Positions 36,880 through 49,986 of a stretch of 64,000 nt of DNA are shown here, in pieces; position 1 is the first letter of the stretch; every line of letters starts with the position of its first letter. The position numbers and the translations under genes are program-made. The notes beneath the pieces are model-generated. The model did not search any database. It was not told the origin of the DNA and saw only the letters and a list, made by a program, of their open reading frames with translations. This DNA is from an uncultured Thalassotalea sp. GTDB lineage: Bacteria > Pseudomonadota > Gammaproteobacteria > Enterobacterales > Alteromonadaceae. The stretch is taken from assembly GCA_947492575.1 (NCBI GenBank), contig CANLNK010000003.1, positions 308,605-372,604 on the forward strand, written 5' to 3'.

Positions 36880-38346
36880 ATGAAACAAACCAATAAATTG
36901 TTTAGCTTTTTATTTGTTGCGCTGTTTATCGAGAGCTTGATGCTAGCATTCCTGCATGGCACCTTTGGTTCAGCGTTTTTAATAGGACTTCCTGCGCTCC
37001 TAGTGCCACTCTACTTCTTTAATACGGCACCAGAAGCGAGTATTACGAAACACGTTTCAGCTATCGCCGTAATGATTTTTGCTGCGCTTCATATTCATCA
37101 GACTAACGGTATGATCGAAGTGCACTTTGAGATATTCATTTTATTAGCCTTCTTGATTGCGTTTCGCGACTGGAGAGTTTTCATTTCAGCTACTCTAGTT
37201 GTAGCAGTGCATCACCTTTCTTTCTACTTTATGCAATCAAACGGTATGGGCGTTTATATATTCGATGAGTACCGCTTAGCATTTTCTACCGTTGTGATTC
37301 ATGCAGCTTACGCGGTAACCGAGGCATGTATTGCCGGCTACCTAGCTAAAATGATGGCAGATGAAGCTAAAACAGGTTGCGAGTTGGCCGTTGTTGCAGA
37401 GAAGCTAACTTGTGATAATTCAGCGATCGATCTTAGTATTCGCACAGACGCAAACGGCAACACGACACTGACCTCATTTAATGAATTACTAACCGTACTA
37501 AATTCGTTAATTGACAGTGTAAAAAATCAAGTTACCGAACTAAACGGAAATGCAAACAACTTAATCACGGCTAAATCCGAATTAGAAGCGTCCTCCTTTG
37601 AACGACAAACCGAGACCGAAGTGATTGCAACGTCTGCAGAGCAAATGGCGGTAACTGTAGCCTCAATAGCTGAAGAAACATCTCAGCTAAGTGAGCAAAT
37701 GCAAAATGCAAATGAGTTCACCAGTTCTACCAACAACGATATCACCGAAATCAATTTGCAGAATGAGGCGTTAACTCGAGCACTCGAACAAACCAGTGCG
37801 CAAGTGACAGAGCTTGCCAACTCTACTGAAGCTATTTCAACGGTGTTATCAGAAATTACAGGGATTGCAGATCAAACTAACTTGCTTGCGTTAAACGCTG
37901 CGATAGAGGCTGCGCGTGCTGGTGAACAAGGTCGAGGCTTTGCGGTAGTTGCCGATGAAGTTCGTGCCCTAGCCAATAGAACAAAAGAGAGTACCGACAA
38001 GATAGGCGAAACCTTATCACTGCTACAAAGCTACTCGAAATCGACAACAGAAAGCATGAATTCAAGCATTGACGTCGTGCAGCAAGTTATTGATAAAACC
38101 AACAAAGCGCGTGATCAAATATCGCAAGCCTCACAGCTTGTTGAACAAGCAAGTGCCGTATCTATCAATGTTGCAGCGGCCGTCGAGGAACAAGCAGCAA
38201 CGACAGATGGAATTGCTCAAAGTACCGAAACGTTAAGTGCTACAGTGCAGCAAGATAACATAAAAATTGAATCGCTAGCGCAAGAAGCAATGGCGATTAG
38301 CCACGCAGCACAAGAGTTAGAAGAAAGCGTTGCCAAGTTCAAGTAA
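36880..38346 (+). CDS. Methyl-accepting chemotaxis protein with multi-helix membrane sensor
   Basis: A protein of 488 residues. About 170 N-terminal residues consist of hydrophobic helices with little periplasmic sequence, so the sensor is membrane-embedded. The C-terminal signalling coiled coil has the conserved tip ([20 protein letters not shown] followed by [20 protein letters not shown]). Flanking alanine- and glutamate-rich heptads suit methylation. There is no clear HAMP domain. It is divergent from the REC-TPR gene, and its end overlaps the next gene by 17 bp. The ligand is unknown. Confidence 0.93.
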   Translation: MKQTNKLFSFLFVALFIESLMLAFLHGTFGSAFLIGLPALLVPLYFFNTAPEASITKHVSAIAVMIFAALHIHQTNGMIEVHFEIFILLAFLIAFRDWRVFISATLVVAVHHLSFYFMQSNGMGVYIFDEYRLAFSTVVIHAAYAVTEACIAGYLAKMMADEAKTGCELAVVAEKLTCDNSAIDLSIRTDANGNTTLTSFNELLTVLNSLIDSVKNQVTELNGNANNLITAKSELEASSFERQTETEVIATSAEQMAVTVASIAEETSQLSEQMQNANEFTSSTNNDITEINLQNEALTRALEQTSAQVTELANSTEAISTVLSEITGIADQTNLLALNAAIEAARAGEQGRGFAVVADEVRALANRTKESTDKIGETLSLLQSYSKSTTESMNSSIDVVQQVIDKTNKARDQISQASQLVEQASAVSINVAAAVEEQAATTDGIAQSTETLSATVQQDNIKIESLAQEAMAISHAAQELEESVAKFK

Positions 38347-38869
38347 GCCATTTACAGTAGGCAAGCGCCACTGGGTAATCCTAGCTGTTTGGCTAAGCTT
38401 TACCTATGCCGCGTTTGCCTACGTTGTAAACAAACAGTTAGTGGACTTTGATCCGTCTGGTTGGCTGGCGAAAACGTCACACACTACTATTAAGGATAGC
38501 TTAGAGACAAACCTTGCAATCAATACGCAAGGAAGGTCTGTAGTACATTTCACACAAGCAAATTGTCACTGCCAACAATTTAGCGATCGTCATGTAAAAT
38601 CTATCAACAACTTGGCTAACAAGGCTGACTTCAATATTAGTCGAGTAGAGCTTTCTTCTGAAACAGCAAGTAAAGCAATGATTCCCTCAACACCAGCTGT
38701 CGCTATTATTGAAAAAGGCGAATTAGTGTATTTAGGACCATACGGTGCAGGAGTTGGATGTTCTGAAGTCAGTGGTTTTGCACAGACAGTACTGAATAAT
38801 TTGTCTAAAGGATTTAGCGACAATATTTTAATCAGTGAAGCGAAAGGCTGTTATTGCCAAACGACCTAA
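38330..38869 (+). CDS. Membrane-anchored thioredoxin-fold-like protein with CxC motif (DUF6436-like)
   Basis: A protein of 179 residues starting at a TTG that overlaps the chemoreceptor's last codons. One N-terminal helix ([20 protein letters not shown]) anchors a periplasmic domain with [34 protein letters not shown] and VGCSEV, and a final CYCQTT. The beta-strand, CxC, cis-proline pattern (STPA) suggests a thioredoxin fold. It resembles the uncharacterised DUF6436 family of Alteromonadales; that assignment is from memory. AGAAGAAAG precedes the TTG; no ATG is available. Translational coupling to the chemoreceptor is likely. Confidence 0.65.
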   Translation: MPSSSKPFTVGKRHWVILAVWLSFTYAAFAYVVNKQLVDFDPSGWLAKTSHTTIKDSLETNLAINTQGRSVVHFTQANCHCQQFSDRHVKSINNLANKADFNISRVELSSETASKAMIPSTPAVAIIEKGELVYLGPYGAGVGCSEVSGFAQTVLNNLSKGFSDNILISEAKGCYCQTT

Positions 38870-38917
38870 AAGATTCTTCTTTTTAAATTTACGCCAATGC
38901 AATTGTAGCTTATAAAT

Positions 38918-38952
38918 AAAAGCCCCAAAGACGATTATCTTTGGGGCTTTTT
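38918..38952. terminator. Bidirectional terminator
   Basis: An 11-bp stem AGCCCCAAAGA/TCTTTGGGGCT (38921-38931 with 38938-38948) flanked by A and T runs. It ends the chemoreceptor transcript (plus) and the EVE gene transcript (minus). Confidence 0.92.
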
Positions 38953-39011
38953 ATTGTGATTGAGTAAACCTAATTCGAATGTAGCTTAACTAATGCGATA
39001 TTTTACAAAAG

Positions 39012-39467
39012 TTACATTGAGCGGATAACGTCCCAATGCCCGGCCTCAACAGGGTGAATAGACAACCTAGCGCGCTTAACCAAAGACATATCAGATAAAA
39101 GCGGATTCGCCTTAATAGATGATAGCGTGACTAGCGGCATAATATGCTCTACATACTTTACCTTAACGGTTATCCAGCGCGGTGTTTCAAGAGTTGACTT
39201 TGCATCAAAGTATTTGCTCTCCCCATCGAACTGGGTTGGGTCTACCACCCCCGTTTCAATGACCTCTGCGACACCCGCAACACCTACGTTTTTGCAGCTT
39301 GAATGATAAATAAAGACGAGATCACCAATTGCAACTTGATCACGCAAAAAGTTTCGTGCTTGGTAGTTTCGAATACCATCCCAAATTTCACCCACATCGC
39401 CGACCTTTTTTAGATCATCAATGCTAAATTCTTCAGGTTCAGTTTTAAATAACCAATAATTACTCAT
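39012..39467 (-). CDS. EVE domain protein
   Basis: A protein of 151 residues, a single EVE (PUA-like) domain: YWLFKTEPEEFSIDDL at the N terminus, WDGIRNYQARNFLRDQV, GDLVFIYHSSCKNVGVAGVA and DPTQFD. These match the thymocyte-nuclear-protein-1 family, which is thought to bind modified bases in nucleic acids. The length is usual. No methyltransferase or restriction gene is adjacent, so a defence role is not supported here. Confidence 0.9.
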   Translation of the reverse strand: MSNYWLFKTEPEEFSIDDLKKVGDVGEIWDGIRNYQARNFLRDQVAIGDLVFIYHSSCKNVGVAGVAEVIETGVVDPTQFDGESKYFDAKSTLETPRWITVKVKYVEHIMPLVTLSSIKANPLLSDMSLVKRARLSIHPVEAGHWDVIRSM

Positions 39468-39498
39468 TGTTCAAAACACAGTGCTATTGGGCGTTATT

Positions 39499-39675
39499 CT
39501 ATTCTTCGTCGTCTCTAAATAGGCAGTGCTTAGAGTAGTCTGCCAGCTCATTAGCAGTCCAATCACCTTTTGGCTTTTCTTCCAACGCTTCACACCACTT
39601 TTTACTACCAACTTCTGGTGCACAACCTGATACAGCAATTAAAACAGCACTTAACATTATTATTTTTTTGAACAT
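39499..39675 (-). CDS. Small DUF3012 lipoprotein
   Basis: A 58-residue protein from ATG at 39675 (GAGAGAAGAATA upstream; an in-frame ATG at 39690 has no ribosome site). The lipoprotein signal ends VSGCAPEVG, giving a lipidated Cys. The mature part is KKWCEALEEKPKGDWTANEL followed by ADYSKHC, the conserved DUF3012 pattern. The function is unknown. It precedes the EVE gene on the same strand by about 30 bp. Confidence 0.85.
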   Translation of the reverse strand: MFKKIIMLSAVLIAVSGCAPEVGSKKWCEALEEKPKGDWTANELADYSKHCLFRDDEE

Positions 39676-39947
39676 TATTCTTCTCTCCATGGGTTCTGAT
39701 AGTGCGTAATTTACATCTATTTAACGCTAATGACTACTCTAACTCCACTTTATAGCTATTCTTAACGTGGAAGTGAGTTTGTATAACGCGCCTAGGATAC
39801 CAGCCAAGAAAAAGTTAAAATCAATACAGCTAGCACTATAGATATTCAAGGTAGCTTTTAACCGTTTTGAAGCTATGCCGTAACCGTAACGCCCTTGCTA
39901 CTTTAAGCCAGGTGCTTACACTATTAATTATCTAGTTTGTCACTTTT

Positions 39948-40727
39948 TTATAAGATCAAATAGCCATCATCAATATCAACTAACGCGTTGAAGTGATCAA
40001 TCAACTCACGCTGCCATTTCAGGTTGATGGCATCTAGCTCACCATTATTTTTGACTATTTGATAGGCTTTGCGCCACTTTTTCACTTCTGCAATAGGCGT
40101 CGAAATAGACATTGCAATATAGACGTCCGATTGATTGATTGCTAACCCCGAACTAAAAGCTGACATGCTAAGACCAAGTGACTCTGCGAGATAAATCATA
40201 CCAAACTGCTCATAGACAATCGCGTCAGTGCGTCCCCTCAATAGCATTTGCAAGTTTTGTTCGTGGCGCGTAACGGAATGAAGATTGTTAAACTTTCGAT
40301 TCACCAACCACTCCTCTCGCACATCACCGCGCACGACCCCCAAACTTCCAAGTTGTTTGAGTGTATCTATATTAGAGACTTCTTCATTGCCCTTTTTCGT
40401 GTATACCAACCAGTTCTTTTTAAGGACTGGGCCAATCCAGTGATAATGTTCTTCCCTAAACGGTGTGCGAGAAATGCTTAGCAATATGACATTAGGTTCG
40501 TTGCGCGATATATTCATCGCCCTCGCTTCGGGCATAAAGCTAATGCCAGAAGTTTCACCTAAAGCCTGTTGCATCGCTTTCAAGACATCGACAGCGATAC
40601 CTGCAGAGGCCCCCTCTTCATCGACAAAATTTGCTGGTGGCTCATCAACTGCAACCACCTCTAGAGAGGACTCAGGAAAGGTATTAAAGGAAAAAAGAAA
40701 TAATAAACTGACACTAAATGCTCGCAT
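39948..40727 (-). CDS. Periplasmic solute-binding protein family 3 (ABC-type/sensor-like)
   Basis: About 259 residues from ATG at 40727, with GGGGG five bases upstream. The signal peptide (MRAFSVSLLFLFSFNTFPES) is followed by an SBP_bac_3-like fold: LEVVAVDEPPANFVDEEGAS, AGIAVDVLKAMQQALG, RTPFREEHYHWIGPV, LGVVRGDVREEWL and DAIVYEQFGMIYLAESLG. No permease or ATPase gene is nearby. In Alteromonadales such orphan proteins are common, so the ligand and partner are unknown. Confidence 0.8.
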   Translation of the reverse strand: MRAFSVSLLFLFSFNTFPESSLEVVAVDEPPANFVDEEGASAGIAVDVLKAMQQALGETSGISFMPEARAMNISRNEPNVILLSISRTPFREEHYHWIGPVLKKNWLVYTKKGNEEVSNIDTLKQLGSLGVVRGDVREEWLVNRKFNNLHSVTRHEQNLQMLLRGRTDAIVYEQFGMIYLAESLGLSMSAFSSGLAINQSDVYIAMSISTPIAEVKKWRKAYQIVKNNGELDAINLKWQRELIDHFNALVDIDDGYLIL

Positions 40728-40853
40728 AATAACCCCCAAGCGACTCTATAAAACTATAATAGAGCCCTCTCAGTTACGCGAACATGTTTTGATTAAAAGT
40801 TGGGGATTTACCGTTAGGTGCGCTTGACACCAAAGCAACATTTAACCTTTGTA

Positions 40854-42200
40854 TTAAGATTTACTAAACCCTTCATGAAGTTGGTACCACTTTTGATAAA
40901 TAAAGGCGCTCAACATCATTAATATAATCGGTAATGCAATCATTAGCGATTTAAGCCCCAGCACCGTTGACGCCGTTTGTTCTGCATTTGCGACATAACC
41001 CACAAGACTCAACCCAACGCCGACGAAGAACCCAGCGAACGCGCCTGCAAACTTTACTAGCATTGTCTGTACTGAAAAAATAATACTTTCACTACGCTTG
41101 CCAAAGTGGTGCTCTCCGTAATCAACAACATCAGCCAACATTACCGTAGACAAACCGTTTACTAAGCCAACTCCAAACTTAAACAGGGCGCCGGCTACAC
41201 CAACAAGTAATGCGCTTTCAGGCATCATCATGGCTGCGAACCAGAGCAATAAACAGCACAAAATGGGAAAAGCGCAAGCAATTATCCAGGTGAAGCGTCG
41301 AGGAAGCAATGCTGAAATATAAGGGAATAAGAATACGCCTGCCATTTCAGCAAGGCCTGATGCGAGCATAAACACAGGGAATAACGATTCTTTACCAATA
41401 GCATAAGTAAAGTAGTAAATCGCAAAGCCACCGATGAGCTGATTCGCTACATTGAACGACAATACCGCGCCTACAAGCACTTTCAGTTGATCATTTGCGG
41501 CGATAACGTTAAATGCGTCCTTAATTATAAATTTTTCGCCAAGCGTATTAACCGCAACCTTTTCTTTAACATTAACGGCAGTTAGTACCGAGCTAAAGAT
41601 AAAAAAGCCAATAATAAAAACACTAAATAGGAAAAAGCCAACACCTTTGTCTCCTTCGCCCAGCTCGTCGATAATTTGCAGACCATAAGCCCCCATCACA
41701 AGCCAAGCAAAACTAGCGAAAATTCTGGGCCAAACAACGAGCTTCTCACGTTCAGGTCGCTCACTTGACAGTGAAGGAATCATAGACCAGTACGGAATAT
41801 CCATAATGGTATAAGTGATCCCCCAGAGAATATAGGTAAGACTGGCATACACGTAGACATAATTCTCACTGATATTATGGGTGAAAAATATTGCCACTAA
41901 ACACCCTGCATTTAATAGCGTGCCAATAACTATCCAAGGCCTAAACTTGCCGTACTTTGAACGCGTATTATCGACAATCATGCCCATGATGGGGTCGGTA
42001 ATAGCATCGATGGCGCGGGTGACAAGAAAAAGCGTTCCTACAAATACTGCCGATAAGCCGACAACATCTGTGTAATAAAACATCAAGTAAATGTAAATAA
42101 TTGAACAGGCAAAGTCTTTTCCTAAGGCGCCAACTCCATATGACGCTTTGGTTTTTAACGTGATGCCATTACTTGAGGTTGTTTGTGCGGCGAGTGTCAA
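40854..42200 (-). CDS. GPH-family sugar:cation symporter (probable galactoside permease)
   Basis: A protein of 448 residues with about 12 membrane helices. The glycoside-pentoside-hexuronide signature is DPIMGMIVDNTRSKYGKFRP, and SYGVGALGKDFA at the N terminus is also typical. It is 138 bp downstream of lacZ on the same strand, so beta-galactosides are the probable substrate. A hairpin lies in the gap, which could set different expression levels. No PTS IIA-like regulatory tail is present, unlike streptococcal LacS. Confidence 0.87.
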   Translation of the reverse strand: MTLAAQTTSSNGITLKTKASYGVGALGKDFACSIIYIYLMFYYTDVVGLSAVFVGTLFLVTRAIDAITDPIMGMIVDNTRSKYGKFRPWIVIGTLLNAGCLVAIFFTHNISENYVYVYASLTYILWGITYTIMDIPYWSMIPSLSSERPEREKLVVWPRIFASFAWLVMGAYGLQIIDELGEGDKGVGFFLFSVFIIGFFIFSSVLTAVNVKEKVAVNTLGEKFIIKDAFNVIAANDQLKVLVGAVLSFNVANQLIGGFAIYYFTYAIGKESLFPVFMLASGLAEMAGVFLFPYISALLPRRFTWIIACAFPILCCLLLWFAAMMMPESALLVGVAGALFKFGVGLVNGLSTVMLADVVDYGEHHFGKRSESIIFSVQTMLVKFAGAFAGFFVGVGLSLVGYVANAEQTASTVLGLKSLMIALPIILMMLSAFIYQKWYQLHEGFSKS

Positions 42201-42279
42201 AAGAAACTCCTTTTACTGTTTTATTGTTTTATCGTTTCGTTTGGGCCAATGGGCGGTTCACTCCACAAAAAGTTCAGAG

Positions 42280-42306
42280 CGCACTATGTGCAATGTCCAT
42301 AGTGCG
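42280..42306 (-). terminator. Hairpin between lacZ and the permease gene
   Basis: CGCACTATG/CATAGTGCG, 9-bp stem with a 9-base loop. On the minus strand a short T-rich stretch follows about ten bases later. It may be a weak terminator, an attenuator or an mRNA-stabilising structure. Confidence 0.45.
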
Positions 42307-42338
42307 TAATCTTTGTAAGCAAACCCTAGAGTGATAAA

Positions 42339-45500
<3,162 letters not shown>

Positions 45501-45604
45501 CTAATTTTTTGATAAATAATATCGTTATGCTACCGCTATACAATGAAGAAAACGCGATAAAGCTACAATAACTTAGCATCTCGTTTCACTCCATAGTACA
45601 AATA

Positions 45605-45623
45605 ATCATATAAATAGTATGAT
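45605..45623. promoter_or_regulatory. Palindrome upstream of lacZ
   Basis: ATCATA-N7-TATGAT, 135 bp upstream of lacZ in an AT-rich 484-bp gap (45471-45954) that otherwise shows no gene. It is a possible operator or a chance dyad in AT-rich DNA. Confidence 0.25.
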
Positions 45624-45954
45624 ATAAAAAATACGCTTGAGATGACAACTTTTTTGTTCTCGATAAATATTCTTTTATTTGTTAACTCTTATCTCGAAAT
45701 TTCCCAACCAAGTGTTGCACAAACCTCTGGACTTAAAGCGAATTGTTATCAAGATAGTCTAGCCTCAATTTATCTTACCTTTTACCTAGAGTTCTAGTCA
45801 TCAATGATGTGCGAGCAATACCCAATATATAAGCCATACTTAAACAATGAACTTTGTTCTAAATAAAGCCGTACTAAAAATATGGACTATTTAATTTCGG
45901 CTACAAGCACAGCCATGGTGTGTATAACGATAAAACAATAGTAAGGAGCCTCGT

Positions 45955-46737
45955 ATGGCGAATACCCAAAGTACAACGCACAAAACAGCTCAATTTGCAC
46001 GAACCATAGACAGCAACAAATTAGACTCTCTTGCTTGTTTTCATTGGCTCGCACTAGCAATAAAAGACTTTCAAAAAGCGCCTGCCATTAGCCTAGTGTA
46101 CGGTTTGCTATTTAGCGTCATTCCTGTAGCAATTTATTTCCTTGTATTTTCTACTGACAATCACCTCATTATTTTACCCGCAACGATCGCATTTGCCCTT
46201 ATCGGGCCAGCTTTTGCCGCAGGACTCTATGACGTAGCTTGGGAGATAGAGAAAGGCCATCAACCTACGTTCGGTCATAGTCTTAAGTCAATGTTTAGAA
46301 ACCCGGTGGGTGAATGGGGCTTTGCAATTTTACTGATGATTTGTATGGTGGCTTGGACGCGCGTCGCAGCGCTAATTCATGCGCTATATCCAAATACGGC
46401 AAATCCAACCTTCGAAGAGCTCACCTTTTTCTTAAGCTTTGGTACAATTGTCGGTGCCATAATGGCAGCGATTGTATTTACGATCAGCGCATTTACACCT
46501 CAAATCATGGTTGAGCGCCGTGTCGACATTATGACAGCAGTAGCGACATCAGCAAAAGCGGTAAACAATAATGTGTGGCCGATGTTTATTTGGGCGGGTG
46601 TTATCTTAGCATCCGTATTAATCGGATTTCTAACCGCTGGTTTTGGTTTTATCATCATCATGCCGTTGTTAAGCTACGCTAGCTGGCACGCTTACATCGC
46701 AACGATTAAAACCAAGCGACAACGCAAATACGAATAA
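45955..46737 (+). CDS. DUF2189 integral membrane protein
   Basis: A protein of 260 residues with six hydrophobic helices. The DUF2189 pattern is visible: LDSLACFHWLALAIKDFQKA (amphipathic start), PAFAAGLYDVAWEIEKG and SLKSMFRNPVGEWGFAILLM. The family is widespread in proteobacteria and functionally uncharacterised. AGTAAGGAGC before the ATG is a strong ribosome site. It is followed by a terminator-like hairpin; no partner genes. Confidence 0.85.
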   Translation: MANTQSTTHKTAQFARTIDSNKLDSLACFHWLALAIKDFQKAPAISLVYGLLFSVIPVAIYFLVFSTDNHLIILPATIAFALIGPAFAAGLYDVAWEIEKGHQPTFGHSLKSMFRNPVGEWGFAILLMICMVAWTRVAALIHALYPNTANPTFEELTFFLSFGTIVGAIMAAIVFTISAFTPQIMVERRVDIMTAVATSAKAVNNNVWPMFIWAGVILASVLIGFLTAGFGFIIIMPLLSYASWHAYIATIKTKRQRKYE

Positions 46738-46781
46738 GATCAATGCGCAGGCAACAAATAATAACTGTTCTTCTAACATTA

Positions 46782-46815
46782 ACGAGCATGCGACCTATTA
46801 TCGCAAGCTCGTTTT
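46782..46815 (+). terminator. Terminator-like hairpin after the DUF2189 gene
   Basis: ACGAGC/GCTCGT plus inner TGCG/CGCA, separated by single A mismatches, followed by TTTAT. It lies 45 bp past the stop codon. Confidence 0.65.
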
Positions 46816-47443
46816 ATCTGCGTTGCATTTCAAAACCAACTGCGAAACCTATAAGCCTATAAATATAGAAAATTGAAGATTCGCTATTTTCAGGCGGTCA
46901 CCCATAAAGCTGCAAGCCAATTCGATAGCACTTGGTCGCTGATAAAACAACCATCAAGCATCGAATAGCGAAACAATTCGCGCTGTCTGTTTGGCGCTAG
47001 CTTTATGCACGGTGTATTTCATGTTTTAATCCTTTTCTTACCTACCGCTATGTCTTTCAACGTTTAATCGCATGTCAACGTGTCGTTTATGATACGCAAC
47101 CGTATCAACCTTTATTCCACATTTACTTCAGGGGTTAAGCTAGTGGGAGAGTCGCAATGTCTCAAAGCAGCATAGATAGGTGAACAAACTAGTCCTAAAA
47201 CCTTTTCAGATCACTTAACGCAGATCGCTGATCTTTTAGGAGATTTAGTCATATAGATGAAAAACTTTCAGCTATTCAATTTGGTCTCAGCAAGCAATTG
47301 TTTTATCATATAAAATAGTGATATTAGCCAGCGCTAATAACATTAATGACTAACGCCATGCTAATTTCAACAGTATGGTACGACCAGAAATCGATAGATA
47401 AGTGTTACTGTGTTGTCGTAGTGCTTTTAGAGAGACTAAATAG
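46816..47443. other. Non-coding gap with two inverted repeats
   Basis: No convincing gene. Two dyads are visible: TTCGCTATT (46879-46887) against AATAGCGAA (46965-46973), and TCCTAAAA...GATCA against TGATC...TTTTAGGA (47193-47241). They may be remnants of a repeat element or the leader of the following gene. Confidence 0.4.
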
Positions 47444-48280
47444 TTGTTCAAATTATCTGCCTGTCTTCTGATGTTGAGTTTATCCTTCAGTGTATTTGCC
47501 ACATCAAAAATCAATTTGTATTCCAGTGATTCAAGTTATTCCGACATACTGAAAAACCCTATAAAAGCAAAAGAAAGTGACGATAGCTACATCAGCCTAT
47601 TACGCTTAGTACCAGATACTTTTCATTTACGTCTAATGCCATTTACTCGTGCAATGAAATATATAAAGCATCGCGATGAACCTGCTTGTGTTTTATTTGC
47701 AGGTAAAACTAAACAGAGAATGAACGATTACTGGTTTTCACTTCCATTAGCGGTTTTGCCTCCGCTACACCTTTATCAAAAGCTTAGAGACTCTGAATTG
47801 GATGGCGCTCTACTCAACAAGCAAAATGAAGTAGTGAGCCTTAAATCACTTATGAATTCAAACAAAAGTCATTCACTGGTCGTGGCTCAAGGCATCAGTT
47901 ATGGCGATAAATTAGATAGCGAGATAGAAAGCTTACCTGAATCCCAAGTGTATAGAATTGCCCTTTTCAGCGCTGACAACCCGGTTTACGAAGTGCTAGC
48001 AAATAGAAACATAAACTATGCCTTGATGTACCCTTCAGCCTTAAATGCACAAAATATGTCAAAGTTACGCTCATACAAAATAGAGGGCGTTGGCGACTAT
48101 AGTGGGAACCACATCGTGTGCAACCGTACAGAGGAGACCAAAGAATGGTTGTCCATGGTCAATACAAAATTAACAAAGTTATACCATAGCCTCGAATTTC
48201 TCCAACAGGTGTTAGCGCACGCTCCTGCTCATTCAAAAGCTAGTTTAACAACACAACTATTATCCTTATCAAATAGTTAA
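47444..48280 (+). CDS. Periplasmic solute-binding-like protein
   Basis: A protein of 278 residues from TTG at 47444, needed to give a full signal peptide (FKLSACLLMLSLSFSVFA). AGAGAGA lies about ten bases upstream. The mature part, with FHLRLMPFTRAMKYIKHR, FAGKTKQRMNDYWFSLPL and NINYALMYPSALNAQN, resembles the family-3 solute-binding proteins that are abundant in Alteromonadales, but weakly. There is no transporter gene next to it. A 14-bp inverted repeat spans the stop codon. Confidence 0.6.
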   Translation: MFKLSACLLMLSLSFSVFATSKINLYSSDSSYSDILKNPIKAKESDDSYISLLRLVPDTFHLRLMPFTRAMKYIKHRDEPACVLFAGKTKQRMNDYWFSLPLAVLPPLHLYQKLRDSELDGALLNKQNEVVSLKSLMNSNKSHSLVVAQGISYGDKLDSEIESLPESQVYRIALFSADNPVYEVLANRNINYALMYPSALNAQNMSKLRSYKIEGVGDYSGNHIVCNRTEETKEWLSMVNTKLTKLYHSLEFLQQVLAHAPAHSKASLTTQLLSLSNS

Positions 48281-48299
48281 AGTAATATTTGATAAGGAT
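48262..48299 (+). terminator. Long inverted repeat across the stop codon
   Basis: A perfect 14-bp stem ATCCTTATCAAATA/TATTTGATAAGGAT with a 10-base loop that contains the stop codon of the preceding gene. There is no T run, so it may be a weak terminator or an mRNA 3'-end stabiliser. Confidence 0.5.
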
Positions 48300-48530
48300 T
48301 ACGTAGATAAAATTAATAGCATGTTTTAACCCGTTCCATTTGCTGTTGTCGCCATAAGCTTAGCCCATCAGATACGACATAAGATTCACTCTTGTTGGAC
48401 CATATGTTTTATCACACAGTTTCTCTGATAAAAGATCAATTTAGCAAGGCTACTATCGGATTTTTCATCTGTATACTTTAAGGCGTTAGCAGTTAACTAT
48501 CGCTTTTACTTGGCGTAAAAAGTCTAGCTA

Positions 48531-49082
48531 TTAGTAAAGATCAGGTTTAAGCAAACCAAAACACTTTAAGTCGTGGAATCCGCCCTTCCAGTAGCCTGCT
48601 CCACGCCTTATGCCCTCTTCTTTAAAGCCAAGCTTTTTGAGCACAGCTTCAGAAGCTAAATTACCATCCATAGTGTCAGCTTGAATACGATATAAACCAT
48701 CAAAAGGAGATGCTTCAGAAAAAGCACATTCGATAACTTTAGCCAACGCTTCAGTCACATAGCCATTTCCCCAATATTTTGAAGCGATCTCATAGCCAAT
48801 TCCGGCACTCTTCATTGACTCGTTAACTGAGTGGAACCCACAAGTGCCAACCAATACGTCACTTTCTTTTAGTCGAATACCCCAACGGATGCCCGCATTT
48901 TCCGCAAAACGTCCATTAAAAAATTCGATTAATTTTGCCGCTTGCTCTTCTGATTGATAAACGTCGGTATCGTAGTACTTAACGACTTTCTCATCCCCAA
49001 AGATAGTGAGAAGCGCTAAGGTATCATCGTTGGTTAACTTATCTAAGCGTAAGCGAGATGTTGATAGCGTAGGAAAATCCAT
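48531..49082 (-). CDS. GNAT-family acetyltransferase (RimJ/RimL-like)
   Basis: A protein of 183 residues. It opens DFPTLSTSRLRLDKLTNDD and has WGIRLKESDVLVGTCGFHSV and AGIGYEIASKYWGNGYVTEA, where the acetyl-CoA loop is degenerate around WGNGYVTEA, and ends with SEAVLKKLGFKEEGIRRGAG. This is the Acetyltransf_3 subfamily, which acetylates ribosomal or other N termini or small molecules. The substrate is unknown. It is divergent from a TetR gene. Confidence 0.9.
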   Translation of the reverse strand: MDFPTLSTSRLRLDKLTNDDTLALLTIFGDEKVVKYYDTDVYQSEEQAAKLIEFFNGRFAENAGIRWGIRLKESDVLVGTCGFHSVNESMKSAGIGYEIASKYWGNGYVTEALAKVIECAFSEASPFDGLYRIQADTMDGNLASEAVLKKLGFKEEGIRRGAGYWKGGFHDLKCFGLLKPDLY

Positions 49083-49317
49083 TTAACTATTCCTTATAGT
49101 ACCCTATAGAAGTGAAAGTAAATTCTATAAATAACAATTATGGATCGTTGCTCTGTCTTGAACAAATCATACTGGTAGCATTAATACTCTCCACTGACTT
49201 CACCTTACCGATAAACATTTACATTTCAAGGTGCAATCAAATTAAACTTCATTGAATTACAGAACAGCCTTATTTACACTAAAAAGTATAAATAATGAAT
49301 TAAGATGGTGTTGTCCC

Positions 49318-49917
49318 GTGATAAAACAAAGAGATAAGAGTAAAAAGCGCAATGCAATTATTGAAGCTGCAGTGCATGCGTTTATTGAAATGGGCTTTGA
49401 TAGAGCGAGTATGGACTACATTGCTGAAAAGGCAGAAGCTTCAAAACGCACTGTTTACAACCATTTCGAGAGTAAAGAGGTGCTATTCAAAGCTGTTATT
49501 CAACATTTTGTGCAGCAGTCAATTGAAGAAAAACAAATTCCTTATCAAGCCAATGTGCCGCTAGAAGCTCAATTAAATAAATTCGCTGAATTGAAAGTAG
49601 GTATTTCAACCAACCAATTAAAAATGAATTTCATGCGTATGGCGTTTGGGGTAATGATAACTCACCCTAACATTGCGGCTCAAGTGATGGAAAATGCCGG
49701 AAACAACGATGATGGTTTACAAGCATGGCTCGATGATGCAGTAGCCGATGGACGTTTAATCATTGAGGATACGGCTCTAGCTTCCGAGGTGTTTTGGTCT
49801 ATGTGTTCTTCAGCATTTTTCTGGATGCCTATGCTTCAGGGGGAACTCGATGCATCGAAAGCTGAAACCCTCAAAAAAGAGTTTGTTGCTACCTTCCTAG
49901 CAAGATATAGCAAATAG
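49318..49917 (+). CDS. TetR-family transcriptional regulator
   Basis: About 199 residues from GTG at 49318. The helix-turn-helix is at about 25-50 (DRASMDYIAEKAEASKRTVY followed by NHFESKE). The C-terminal domain resembles the AefR-like group (VFWSMCSSAFFWMPML). A TTG at 49252 would add 22 residues ahead of the DNA-binding domain with no family counterpart, so GTG is preferred, although its ribosome site is weak. Its target is unknown; the divergent GNAT gene and the convergent HAD/SDR pair are candidates. Confidence 0.85.
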   Translation: MIKQRDKSKKRNAIIEAAVHAFIEMGFDRASMDYIAEKAEASKRTVYNHFESKEVLFKAVIQHFVQQSIEEKQIPYQANVPLEAQLNKFAELKVGISTNQLKMNFMRMAFGVMITHPNIAAQVMENAGNNDDGLQAWLDDAVADGRLIIEDTALASEVFWSMCSSAFFWMPMLQGELDASKAETLKKEFVATFLARYSK

Positions 49918-49986
49918 CACTATTAGCACTAACCGAACCGTTAGCACCAAATAAATAGTCTTGTGAGTCGGGTTTACTTATTGGGT

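Noticed and set aside
39012..39467. The EVE-domain gene as part of a defence island
   Set aside because: There is no restriction enzyme, methyltransferase or other defence gene next to it; its neighbours are housekeeping or unknown.
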